Counted from the first letter of the stretch, positions 1 to 7,066 are shown. The stretch: DNA of 7,781 nt from Planctomycetota bacterium (GCA_023417165.1 JAEZGD010000645.1:1-7781); one strand, 5' to 3'. Numbers and translations: made by a program. Notes: generated by a model not told the origin, from the sequence alone.

Positions 1-1071
1 GGCGTGCCGGGCGAAATTGAGGAAGGAGTCGACTCCTCAGACGACCCCGCCTCGTGGACCGAACGATTCAACAGCCCCGGTCCCGAATGGAAGGCGCCTG
101 GGACTGGCGAGACGCTGGAAGGAAATCCCGATGGCAAGAAGCCGGTTGTCGGAGGGAATACGTTTGTCGTGGTGGAGGCGGATGGCGACGACCTGGTCCA
201 TTCCGACGGCAAGACGGCAGCGAAAGCCGTGTCCCTGATCGAGCAGCACGCGAAAGAGCCGTTCTTTCTCGCGGTGGGATTCGTCAGGCCACATGTGCCA
301 TTTGTTGCGCCGCGAAAGTACTTCGAGCCCTACCTCCCCTATGACAAGCTCCCCTTACCGACCAAGGTTCGTGGCGACTGGGACGACATTCCCAAGGCTG
401 GCATTAACTACAAGACCAGCGTGAACATGAAGATGGATGTTCGCCGCCAGCAGAAGGCCGTGGGTGGTTACTATGCCGCCGTTTCGTATATGGATGCGCA
501 GGTCGGCAAAGTGCTCGACGCGCTCGAGAAGTCGGGACAGGCCGACAATACGATCGTGATTTTCACGAGCGATCATGGCTACCACCTGGGCGAGCATGAT
601 TTCTGGGCCAAGGTCAGTCTGCGCGATGAATCCGCCAGGGTGCCGCTTATCGTCCGCGTTCCGGGCGAGCGGCCGGCCGTCTGCCATTCGCTCATCGAAC
701 TGATCGATCTCTATCCGACGATCGCCAGTTTGTGTGGCTTGGAAGCGCAGAGTCGACTGCAGGGGCGCGACTTTTCCCGCGTCTTCGACGATCCGAAGCA
801 TGCTGCTCGCGACAGCGCGTTTTGCGTCGCCCCGTCCAGCAAGGGATTTCTTTTGCGCGACGACAAGTGGGCATATTTGCAATACGGCGAAGATGCGGCA
901 CTAGGCGTCGAATTGTTCGATGTTGCGAAGGATCCTCAGCAGGTGACGAACCTCGCCAGCAAGCCTGAGTTCGCGGCAACTGTCGCCGAATACAAAGCGA
1001 AACTAACTGAGAAGATCCGCGAGGTTCGCGCGAACGATCTCATGCTCAAAGCGTCAAACGACAAACGATGA
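1..1071 (+). CDS. Sulfatase, iduronate-2-sulfatase type (C-terminal part, 5' end outside window)
   Basis: This is the C-terminal ~356 residues of a type I sulfatase, an enzyme that hydrolyses sulfate esters, in planctomycetes typically on sulfated polysaccharides. The frame is open back to base 1, so the GTG at 4 is probably internal and the start lies upstream. The N-terminal catalytic C-x-P-S-R formylglycine motif is therefore not visible. Seen directly: the FFLAVGFVRPHVPF block (about 262-303), which matches the substrate/sulfate-binding KPH block of iduronate sulfatases with Arg in place of Lys; the metal-binding FTSDHG motif (Asp-His at 571-576), continuing into YHLGEH and WAK (Lys at 610-612); VPLIVRVPG; ELIDLYPTIASLCGL; and the C-terminal ELFDVAKDPQQVTNLA block. 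The order matches iduronate-2-sulfatase. These enzymes are normally exported, but the signal peptide would be in the missing part. Stop TGA is at 1069-1071. Family assignment is secure; the substrate is not known. Confidence 0.93.
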   Translation, partial: GVPGEIEEGVDSSDDPASWTERFNSPGPEWKAPGTGETLEGNPDGKKPVVGGNTFVVVEADGDDLVHSDGKTAAKAVSLIEQHAKEPFFLAVGFVRPHVPFVAPRKYFEPYLPYDKLPLPTKVRGDWDDIPKAGINYKTSVNMKMDVRRQQKAVGGYYAAVSYMDAQVGKVLDALEKSGQADNTIVIFTSDHGYHLGEHDFWAKVSLRDESARVPLIVRVPGERPAVCHSLIELIDLYPTIASLCGLEAQSRLQGRDFSRVFDDPKHAARDSAFCVAPSSKGFLLRDDKWAYLQYGEDAALGVELFDVAKDPQQVTNLASKPEFAATVAEYKAKLTEKIREVRANDLMLKASNDKR

Positions 1072-1891
1072 GACATGAGTGGGATTCAGAACGGCAACTG
1101 TTATTCTCAAAACACCGGGCGCTAAAGGATCGGTGCATGAAACGGCGTCGGCCGCCATTCCGTTCCCATGCCCACACCATATTTGCCGAACAGTACCAGA
1201 GCGCATCGCCAATAGCGTCCGATCGGATATGGCTCTGCATAGCCTCTTGGTCGCTTCATCTGGGAAGTGGCAGTGCGGCCCGGATTAAGTCTCTGGTCGG
1301 TAACCGCTTGCTTGTGCACCCTGTCTAAGAACTCTCGATTCTCTCTGCGGCTTAACTTCAGGCCGAAGCAGCCAAGTCGAATCGCGACAGTGCATTGACG
1401 GTGAAACGCTCTTACCCGCGTTCCCCACCGCGGCTCTGCCCAATTGCACGCCAACTGGCAGTCGCAACAAGTACGCATGCTGAAGCAAATCCTGTCGAAA
1501 CAGGCAATCGATGCAGAATTCAAGCAATAGGTTTCAAAGGGTAGATGGACATGCGGGCGAATCGGTCGGCATCTGAGTGTAAACCGACAGCTGTGAAATC
1601 TTGCACAGTAGCTTAGTTTGACGCGCGGTCCGCGAGGCGTCATGCTGCATCATGCTGCGACACATCCCAGGTGAACCGTGACAAGCCAGCCATCTGTCTG
1701 CGCCGATGACCAAGGACACCCACAACTCCAGTCCTCCGTCGTAGATTTCTTGGACCTGCTGGGATGTCCAGTATCGGTTAGTGCTGCGTCGGATGATGAT
1801 CCGGAGCCATTGCCGGATAGGATTTGCAATTCCATTCGCGATTTGCACAGATACGAATGTGAGATTCGAACTGGCACATGCACCGACTATC

Positions 1892-1915
1892 CTGCCCAAC
1901 GGGCAGTTATATTCT
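1892..1915 (+). terminator. Candidate intrinsic terminator or small hairpin
   Basis: CTGCCC (1892-1897), loop AAC, then GGGCAG (1901-1906) form a perfect 6-bp GC-rich stem, followed by the moderately T-rich TTATATTCT. This is the shape of a weak rho-independent terminator reading the + strand. The tail is not a clean T-run. It lies over 800 bases after the sulfatase stop, so it would end a long 3' UTR or an unrecognised transcript. A chance hairpin is a real alternative. Confidence 0.3.
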
Positions 1916-2068
1916 CTAGCGACGACCTGGCTCTTAATCACGCCTATCTAGAAACGGGGCACCATGCAGCAGCAGTCACATGGTTGGTGAGTCGCTACGC
2001 GCAGCGTTACTAACCACTTGCGCGTGTCGCTTATCGGGCTGTTTCTGCGCGGTGGTCTGACACTCGGG

Positions 2069-2083
2069 CCGATGCTGCATCGG
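2069..2083. repeat. Interrupted palindrome, possible operator
   Basis: CCGATGCTGCATCGG is a perfect 7-1-7 inverted repeat (CCGATGC, T, GCATCGG). It lies about 155 bases upstream of the start of the 2240 gene. It could be a dimeric regulator's operator or a short RNA hairpin (6-bp stem, CTG loop). No second copy was noticed in the window, so a regulatory role is only suggested. Confidence 0.3.
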
Positions 2084-2227
2084 AGATGTGTTCAGCGGCC
2101 AACACCGCAGGTCTATCGGGCTCCTGGGACTCGTTTCGCGAATGGGTAAGGAACTGTCCTTCGAATTTAATTAAGAACCAGACGCACTAGCATCTTTCGG
2201 CACCAAACTTCATGCGGCTAAGCCTGC

Positions 2228-2236
2228 AGGGGGTGA
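2228..2236 (+). promoter_or_regulatory. Ribosome binding site of the 2240 gene
   Basis: AGGGGGTGA sits just before the ATG at 2240. It is a strong Shine-Dalgarno-like stretch whose AGGGGG core ends 6 bases before the start. It supports translation of the otherwise unrecognised 169-residue protein from this ATG. Confidence 0.6.
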
Positions 2237-2239
2237 GTC

Positions 2240-2749
2240 ATGGGCGAACACACTCAGCGACCTGAACAATCTTTGAATGAACTGGAGCGCGAGATCCGCG
2301 AGGAACGCAAGTTCACCTTAGCAGAGGCGATCGGCCGCTTGGCGGGGCCAGGGATGATGAAAGGTGTATCGCCCGTCACGAGCAAGCAGCAGGCAGAAAC
2401 GCAGCTTGAGAAGCTTCTGGAGTGTCATCTTACCTCTCCTGCGGGTGCGCTGTCCGTTGTATTACTGCGACACGTCAGAGAAAGCGATATCCTCCTGCGT
2501 AATCTCGAACAGCCACTCGTGGCACTCATGAGTTGTGTGCAGCAGATTTTGGACTCCGACTACCTGCTTCGAGATCTGGTTCGGGAGGCCGACTGCGAAT
2601 GGGGACGTGTTTATGGCGAGCGACCACATTTCGAAAAGCCAGGCGTTCAGCCGCACAAAGATGACCCTTACACCGAATCCTCGGTTCGTGTGGCATTGTC
2701 CGAACTCCTCCAGTCACTTTCGAGCGAACAGTTAAAAGGTGCATCATGA
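2240..2749 (+). CDS. Uncharacterised 169-residue protein co-encoded with acyl-phosphate enzymes
   Basis: I do not recognise a named family. The protein is soluble, with no signal peptide or membrane segment, and probably mostly helical. Residues 1-30 are highly charged (LNELEREIREERKFT). They are followed by a glycine-containing segment, FTLAEAIGRLAGPGMMKGVSPV (about 25-46), then helices with regularly spaced Leu (LEKLLECHL; ALSVVLLRHV; SDILLRNL; SDYLLRDLVREADCEWGRVYGERPHFEKPG, about 105-135). The C-terminus is acidic to polar. The gene is supported by a strong Shine-Dalgarno at 2228-2236, same-strand placement, and a 4-base ATGA overlap with the phosphotransacylase start. The overlap implies translational coupling and probably matched amounts. 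A role as accessory subunit or regulator of the downstream transferase/kinase pair is inference from context only. I have a vague impression that similar proteins accompany phosphotransacetylase/acetate kinase pairs in proteobacteria, but could not check it. Confidence 0.8.
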   Translation: MGEHTQRPEQSLNELEREIREERKFTLAEAIGRLAGPGMMKGVSPVTSKQQAETQLEKLLECHLTSPAGALSVVLLRHVRESDILLRNLEQPLVALMSCVQQILDSDYLLRDLVREADCEWGRVYGERPHFEKPGVQPHKDDPYTESSVRVALSELLQSLSSEQLKGAS

Positions 2750-3672
2750 CGCCAGGCACAGGAAAGTACGAGCAAATACTGGTGCGCTGCCGGGATTTGG
2801 CTCCCATTCCCACGGCCGTGGCGCATCCTTGTGACCCATCGTCTTTGGCGGGTGCTGTGGACGCTGCCCAACAGGGTTTGATCATCCCGCTTCTTGTTGG
2901 GCCAAGTGGCAAAATCAATGCCACCGCAGACTCCGCGGGAATTCGCCTGGACGGATTACAGATCGTCGATGTGCCGAATAGCCAGGCTGCCGCAGTGAAA
3001 GCCGTGCAGTTGATCCGCGAAGGGCAGGCAGAAGTGTTGATGAAAGGTAGTCTGCACACCGATGAACTCATGGCAGCCGTAGTAGCGAGGGACACGGGGC
3101 TACGCACAGGTCGACGTATCAGCCACGTATTCATCCTGGATGTTCCCACCTACCACAAGGTACTGATCGTCACCGATGGTGCGATCAACATCGCTCCGGT
3201 GCTGGAAGACAAGGTTGATATTTGTCAGAACGCAATTGATCTCTGCATTTCCCTCGGGCATTTGCAACCCAAGGTGGCCATTCTGGCCGCAGTCGAAACG
3301 GTGACGTCCAAGATGCCTGCCACCATCGACGCCGCGGCACTCTGCAAGATGGCCGACCGAGGCCAAATTCTAGGGGGCATCCTGGATGGGCCGTTGGCCT
3401 TCGATAACGCCATCAGCGCTCAGGCGGCGGAGACAAAAGGAATCAAGAGTGCGGTCGCTGGTGATGCGGATATTCTCCTCGCGCCCGACTTAGAGGCAGG
3501 GAACATGCTGGCAAAGCAGCTGATCTTCTTGGCTAACGCTGATAGCGCTGGTATGGTCCTGGGCGCACGAGTGCCCATCATTCTGACAAGTCGAGCAGAC
3601 AGCGTGCGTTCCCGAATTGCCAGTTGTGCAGTCGCCATGCTCGCGGCACATGCACGCAGGCAAGGGAAGTGA
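2746..3672 (+). CDS. Phosphate acetyl/butyryltransferase (PTA/PTB family)
   Basis: This cytoplasmic enzyme exchanges the CoA of a short-chain acyl-CoA for phosphate (acyl-CoA + Pi = acyl-phosphate + CoA). At 308 residues it spans the whole PTA/PTB catalytic domain. Family blocks seen: LMKGSLHTDELMAAVV (about 98-113), HVFILDVPTYHKVLIVTDGAINIAP (127-151), GGILDGPLAFDNAIS (210-224), AGDADILLAPDLEAGNMLAKQL (238-259) and GMVLGARVPIILTSRADS (269-286). These match the short form found as the C-terminal half of bifunctional enoyl-CoA hydratase/phosphate acetyltransferases. Here the protein starts directly with the transferase domain and has no MaoC-type hydratase part. The start ATG overlaps the upstream stop (ATGA), with AAAGGTG a few bases before it. 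The acetate/butyrate kinase follows immediately, as expected for a phosphotransacylase-kinase pair. Whether acetyl-, propionyl- or butyryl-CoA is preferred cannot be read from the sequence, so no symbol (pta or ptb) is given. Confidence 0.93.
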   Translation: MTPGTGKYEQILVRCRDLAPIPTAVAHPCDPSSLAGAVDAAQQGLIIPLLVGPSGKINATADSAGIRLDGLQIVDVPNSQAAAVKAVQLIREGQAEVLMKGSLHTDELMAAVVARDTGLRTGRRISHVFILDVPTYHKVLIVTDGAINIAPVLEDKVDICQNAIDLCISLGHLQPKVAILAAVETVTSKMPATIDAAALCKMADRGQILGGILDGPLAFDNAISAQAAETKGIKSAVAGDADILLAPDLEAGNMLAKQLIFLANADSAGMVLGARVPIILTSRADSVRSRIASCAVAMLAAHARRQGK

Positions 3673-3696
3673 ATCAGGCAGAACGTACCGCTCTCC

Positions 3697-3700
3697 GAGG
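3697..3700 (+). promoter_or_regulatory. Shine-Dalgarno fixing the kinase start at 3708
   Basis: GAGG lies 7 bases before the ATG at 3708, where the conserved acetate kinase N-terminus (MDGFSLVLNAGSSSLKF) begins. A longer reading frame from the ATG at 3624 would add 28 Arg/Ala-rich residues overlapping the transferase gene. Acetate kinases have nothing like that, so 3708 is preferred. Confidence 0.6.
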
Positions 3701-3707
3701 TTCGGCA

Positions 3708-4883
3708 ATGGACGGCTTCTCGCTAGTACTTAACGCAGGTTCCTCCAGTCTCAAGTTCTGCATCTTTCAGCACGCTGACGATCAAGCCTTGCGAGTTGAT
3801 ACGCGTGGAGTAATCGAAGGCATCGGAAGCGAGCCTTGCCTGCTCGTAAGAAACGCCGGCGGGACACTATTGGAGAAGCATGAAGTAAACGCTGGTGATG
3901 GTCGCAAAGCAGTGCAGGAACTCGCGGAATGGATACGAAGCAAATACCGCGGTGCGGTAGTCCTCGGTGTTGGTCATCGCGTTGTGCACGGTGGCCAGAG
4001 TTTCACAGGTCCCGCGTTAGTAACACCGCAGGTACTGGCCGAGCTTCACCAACTAACTTCACTCGCACCGTTGCACCAGCCGTATAATCTCGCCGCCATT
4101 GAGGCGGCCCTAGAACGACTGCCGTCGGTCCCTCAAGTCGCTTGTTTCGATACCAGCTTTCACCGCGGTCAACCGGCTGTCGCCCAACTCGTTCCGTTGC
4201 CACTGGAAATTCGGCAACAAGGTGTGCAGCGATATGGCTTCCACGGCCTATCGTACGAGTATATTGCGTCAGTCCTGCCGCAAGTTGCTCCGGAGATCGC
4301 CTATGGAAGGGTCATCGTTGCGCACCTTGGCAGCGGCGCGAGCCTCTGCGCGTTGCGAGAGTTAAAGAGCGTTGACAGCTCCCTTGGATTTACGGCCCTC
4401 GATGGCTTGTGCATGGGAACCAGGCCAGGAGCCCTTGATCCAGGCGTGGTGCTGCATCTCTTTCAGGCTTTTAACCTGACCGCGCTGGAAGTCGAGACGT
4501 TGCTATACAAGAAGTGTGGGTTGCTAGGCATCTCCGGCATTAGCAATGACATGCGGGACCTGCTGGATCGTCCAGAGTCCGCAGCTCGGCTAGCCATTGA
4601 TTACTTTGTCTACCGAGCGGTTAAAGAAATTGGTGCTCTGACTGCCGGACTCGGCGGGCTCGATGCGTTAGTCTTTACGGCGGGAATCGGTGAGAACTGC
4701 GCAGAAATCCGCAGACGCATCTGTGAGGCCTTTGCGTGGCTCGGCATACGGCTGGATGTTGCTGCGAATGCCGCCGGCACAACTCGCATTTCGATGCCAA
4801 CAAGTACCGTCTCGGTATTGGTCATTCCCACCAATGAGGAACAGATGATCGCGCAGCACATGGGCGAGCTATTGGGTTGGTGA
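3708..4883 (+). CDS. ackA: Acetate kinase (or butyrate/propionate kinase activity)
   Basis: This is a cytoplasmic acyl-phosphate:ADP phosphotransferase that makes ATP and acetate from acetyl-phosphate, or activates acetate in reverse. With the start at 3708 it has 391 residues, normal for the family. Signatures seen, in order: LVLNAGSSSLKF (7-18, Asn9); GHRVVHGG (89-96, Arg91); FDTSFH (147-152, catalytic Asp148); RYGFHGLSYEYI (175-186, His179); VAHLGSGASLCA (204-215, His206); MGTRPGALDPG (236-246, Arg239); FTAGIGEN (323-330, ATP binding); and PTNEEQMIAQ (374-383, metal-binding Glu). All the catalytic residues are in place, so the enzyme should be active. In the GTR block the common Asp is Ala (GALDP), a variation I regard as tolerated in acetate kinases. 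The gene follows the phosphotransacylase by 35 bases. The overall type is acetate kinase rather than the shorter-motif butyrate kinase (Buk), but the physiological acid is not certain. Confidence 0.95.
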   Translation: MDGFSLVLNAGSSSLKFCIFQHADDQALRVDTRGVIEGIGSEPCLLVRNAGGTLLEKHEVNAGDGRKAVQELAEWIRSKYRGAVVLGVGHRVVHGGQSFTGPALVTPQVLAELHQLTSLAPLHQPYNLAAIEAALERLPSVPQVACFDTSFHRGQPAVAQLVPLPLEIRQQGVQRYGFHGLSYEYIASVLPQVAPEIAYGRVIVAHLGSGASLCALRELKSVDSSLGFTALDGLCMGTRPGALDPGVVLHLFQAFNLTALEVETLLYKKCGLLGISGISNDMRDLLDRPESAARLAIDYFVYRAVKEIGALTAGLGGLDALVFTAGIGENCAEIRRRICEAFAWLGIRLDVAANAAGTTRISMPTSTVSVLVIPTNEEQMIAQHMGELLGW

Positions 4884-4969
4884 AGTTCACTGTGTGCCAT
4901 GGCATCGATCGAGTTCTAACAATCGTTGTGAGACGCTACGGATTGCAATTCGAGCCAATATAAATTGCT

Positions 4970-4975
4970 GGGGAG
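4970..4975 (+). promoter_or_regulatory. Shine-Dalgarno fixing the 4984 start
   Basis: GGGGAG ends 8 bases before the ATG at 4984. An in-frame ATG at 4894 would add 30 residues of unlikely composition (MPWHRSSSNNRCE...), so the start at 4984 is chosen. Confidence 0.6.
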
Positions 4976-4983
4976 TCGTTCTG

Positions 4984-6912
4984 ATGTCACTCAAACAGCT
5001 GCCTGGAATCACGCTGTCTCATTCGGCGATGTCGGTCCTTCGCGCCGCCGAGCAGGAAGACCGTTTGACTCTCGTGGGCACCGTCGAAGAGTTGGTCGCA
5101 CTAGCTGTACCCGAGGACAAGTGCGACGCCCTGGGCTACTACACCGTCGGCTACGAAGTTCCAGGGACCGGATTTGTTCCAGAAGCGCGCGTCTGCCGCG
5201 TGCGCAACGGCATTGCGGCGAACTATCCGGATCCGTACATGCGGCGGCGTGATGCGGATTGCATGGTGATTGGCGACCAAGGTCCCACCGACAAGCCGAC
5301 ATTTACCGAGCGTTTTGGCAAAGAGTTCGCGCCCCTGCGGCAAGAGACTCTGGAATGGCTTAAGACGCAGCCACTCGCATGCTTTTTCTTCGAGTCTGGC
5401 ATCCCTGGACGGACTATGAATGCGGTTGCCGTTTGCCCGGCCAATGCCGGTTTCTTCGCATTGGGGCTGGCGATGCTGCAAGGCATCGTCCCGTTGGAGC
5501 GAATTCGGAGTTTGGGCGATGATTACCACCATCATGCCGTTCTTTACACCGCTCCTGTTTTTCGCCATACGCATTTTGCTGGCAAGCAGATTGTCGTGCA
5601 CAATCGACGTTTCGAAGAAGCCGGTCTGCACGAGTTGTTCAGCTACAACCTTTATCCCGGGCCATCGGCGAAGAAGGGTGTCTATGGCATGCTGTTAACG
5701 GCGGGCGAACGTGCCGAAATTCCCTGGACCACTGCGCATTGCTCGACGGTTCAGGCAACGACGCCTGAAAAACGTGTCACTGTGATCATGCATGAAGGGG
5801 CATCTGGAAGTGGTAAGAGCGAGATGCTCGAAGCGGTTCATCGTGAACCCGATGGCAGGCTGCGGCTGGGCACCAATCTTGTTACCAATGAGTCCAAGTA
5901 TGTGACACTCCCTCAAGGCTGCGAATTGCGCCCGGCAACCGACGACATGGCGCTTTGCCACCCTGATCTTCAGAAGCAAGATGGCGCCGCCCGTAAGTTG
6001 TCACTCGTTGATGCTGAGCAAGGATGGTTTGTTCGTGTCAACCATATTCAAACCTACGGTACCGATCCAAGCCTCGAGAGTCTGGCCGTTCATCCACCGG
6101 GACCGCTATTGTTTCTGAATATGGAAGCCAAGCCCGGAGCCACGACACTCATTTGGGAACACACTGAAGACAAGCCGGGCGTGCGCTGTCCGAATCCGCG
6201 GCTCGTGATTCCTAGGGACTACATTCCCGGAGTTGTGAAAGATGTCGTTACAGTCGACATCCGCAGTTTCGGCATTCGCTGTCCGCCGTGCACTCGTGAG
6301 CAACCGACGTATGGCATCGTCGGAATGTTCCATGTGCTTCCTCCGGCACTGGCTTGGTTGTGGCGGCTGGTGGCTCCGCGGGGGCATGGCAATCCGTCGA
6401 TTGTCTCTCAGGAGGGGATGCAGTCAGAAGGCGTTGGCTCTTATTGGCCATTCGCTACCGGACGCCGTGTTGATCAAGCGAATATCCTATTGCATCAAAT
6501 CGTGGAGACAGCTTCTACGTTGTTTGCTTTGATTCCAAACCAACACATCGGTTCTTGGCAGGTCGGCTTTGCACCGCAATGGATTGCTCGTGCGTGCCTG
6601 GCGCGGGCAAACCGCAGCACGATTCCTCCCGATAAGTTAGTGGCTGCGCGTTGCCCCTTGTTGGGACGCCATCCCCGCAACTTGCAATTAGAGGGGCAAA
6701 CGATCGAGACGGCATTTTTCGATGTGTCGGCCCAATCCGAGGTCGGGGTAGACGCATACGACACCGGGGCGAAACTGCTGACTCAGTTCTTCAATGAGCA
6801 ACTCGAACAGTTTCGACATCCAGAGCTTGTCCCGTTGGGAGAGCAAATGATCACAGCGTGTTTGGATGACGCTTCAATCGAACAATACGATTCTCTGGTT
6901 CCGTCCGCTTAG
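4984..6912 (+). CDS. DUF4914-like protein with PEPCK/HPr-kinase-like P-loop
   Basis: This large soluble protein has 642 residues from the chosen start, with no signal peptide or membrane span. From memory it belongs to the uncharacterised DUF4914 family; the match was not tested. The clearest motif is a Walker A/P-loop, HEGASGSGKSEM (270-281), with Lys278 and Ser279 placed for nucleotide phosphates. It resembles the G-x-S-G-x-G-K-S loop of HPr kinase and PEP carboxykinase. Further on are an acidic pair, RPATDDMA (Asp320-Asp321), recalling the HPr-kinase ADD motif; LVDAEQGWFVRVNHI (341-355); GPLLFLNMEAKPGA (373-386); NPRLVIP (404-410); and SEGVGSYWPFATG (481-493), reminiscent of the region around the PEPCK nucleotide pocket. 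The N-terminal ~250 residues include FFFESGIPGRTMNA (134-147) and a histidine cluster, DDYHHHAVLY (179-188), that may bind metal. It lies 100 bases after acetate kinase on the same strand, so co-transcription is plausible but unproven. ATP- or GTP-dependent phosphoryl transfer is inferred; the substrate is unknown. Confidence 0.85.
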   Translation: MSLKQLPGITLSHSAMSVLRAAEQEDRLTLVGTVEELVALAVPEDKCDALGYYTVGYEVPGTGFVPEARVCRVRNGIAANYPDPYMRRRDADCMVIGDQGPTDKPTFTERFGKEFAPLRQETLEWLKTQPLACFFFESGIPGRTMNAVAVCPANAGFFALGLAMLQGIVPLERIRSLGDDYHHHAVLYTAPVFRHTHFAGKQIVVHNRRFEEAGLHELFSYNLYPGPSAKKGVYGMLLTAGERAEIPWTTAHCSTVQATTPEKRVTVIMHEGASGSGKSEMLEAVHREPDGRLRLGTNLVTNESKYVTLPQGCELRPATDDMALCHPDLQKQDGAARKLSLVDAEQGWFVRVNHIQTYGTDPSLESLAVHPPGPLLFLNMEAKPGATTLIWEHTEDKPGVRCPNPRLVIPRDYIPGVVKDVVTVDIRSFGIRCPPCTREQPTYGIVGMFHVLPPALAWLWRLVAPRGHGNPSIVSQEGMQSEGVGSYWPFATGRRVDQANILLHQIVETASTLFALIPNQHIGSWQVGFAPQWIARACLARANRSTIPPDKLVAARCPLLGRHPRNLQLEGQTIETAFFDVSAQSEVGVDAYDTGAKLLTQFFNEQLEQFRHPELVPLGEQMITACLDDASIEQYDSLVPSA

Positions 6913-6913
6913 C

Positions 6914-6948
6914 CTGGCCAATCGTGTGTGAGCCATCGGAATTGGCAG
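6914..6948 (+). terminator. Weak hairpin just after the DUF4914-like gene
   Basis: CTGGCCAAT (6914-6922) can pair with ATTGGCAG (6941-6948) as an 8-bp stem with one bulged G and an 18-base loop, directly after the stop at 6910-6912. There is no T-run after it, so it is a poor intrinsic terminator. It could be an RNA-stabilising 3' hairpin or chance. Confidence 0.2.
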
Positions 6949-7066
6949 TCATCTAATCGGTTGTGCGGCGCATACGACAGCGCTCGTCGCAGCGAGACTG
7001 TAAGCACCGATTCTATTGCGCCGCTGGTATGTAAGGTCGACATGCGGACTTGTCACATGCTTGTAA

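Larger units (their letters stand above)
1072..2239. other. Long spacer without a convincing gene
   Basis: About 1.17 kb separates the sulfatase from the next supported gene. Several ORFs of 60-170 codons exist on both strands, but they overlap one another in different frames. Their translations are rich in Cys, Arg, Ser and Trp, show no recognisable motif, and lack a good Shine-Dalgarno. I see no tRNA, rRNA or CRISPR array. What can be pointed to is a 10-base palindrome TCCGATCGGA (1217-1226), a short tandem repeat CATGCTGCAT/CATGCTGCGA (1641-1660), a GC-rich hairpin (1892-1906), an interrupted palindrome (2069-2083) and an AT-rich patch around 2160-2175. The patch could lie near the promoter of the 2240 gene, but I cannot pick convincing -35/-10 boxes. 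The region could be decayed gene remnants, a regulatory leader or an unrecognised RNA; the sequence alone does not decide. Confidence 0.6.

Noticed and set aside
355..882. 175-codon − strand frame inside the sulfatase
   Set aside because: Antisense shadow of a clearly conserved sulfatase coding region.
1122..1643. 173-codon − strand frame
   Set aside because: Very Cys/Arg/Trp-rich translation without motif, overlapped by other open frames on both strands; looks like noncoding DNA.
1840..1900. tRNA-like T-loop (GTTCGAATC) on the − strand
   Set aside because: The flanking bases do not form a T-stem, and no acceptor or anticodon arm can be built.
1678..2013. 111-codon + strand frame (and overlapping − strand frames 1534-1941 and 1650-1883)
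   Set aside because: All are open over the same DNA, none has a good Shine-Dalgarno or recognisable motif, and the compositions are atypical. I cannot support any one as the coding frame.
2196..2215. Possible sigma-54 promoter (GGCAC ... GC) before the 2240 gene
   Set aside because: The distance between the GG and GC elements is 13 rather than the required 10 bases.
2526..3149. 207-codon − strand frame
   Set aside because: Antisense to two well-supported coupled genes; no motif.
3624..3707. Longer N-terminus for acetate kinase
   Set aside because: The extra 28 residues overlap the transferase gene and are not acetate kinase-like; the start at 3708 has a Shine-Dalgarno and the conserved N-terminus.
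4945..4968. GCAATT/AATTGC inverted repeat before the 4984 gene
   Set aside because: Only a 6-bp AT-rich stem with a 12-base loop that does not cover the Shine-Dalgarno; likely chance.
4894..4983. Longer N-terminus for the DUF4914-like protein
   Set aside because: The 30 added residues look noncoding and the ATG at 4984 has a well-spaced GGGGAG.
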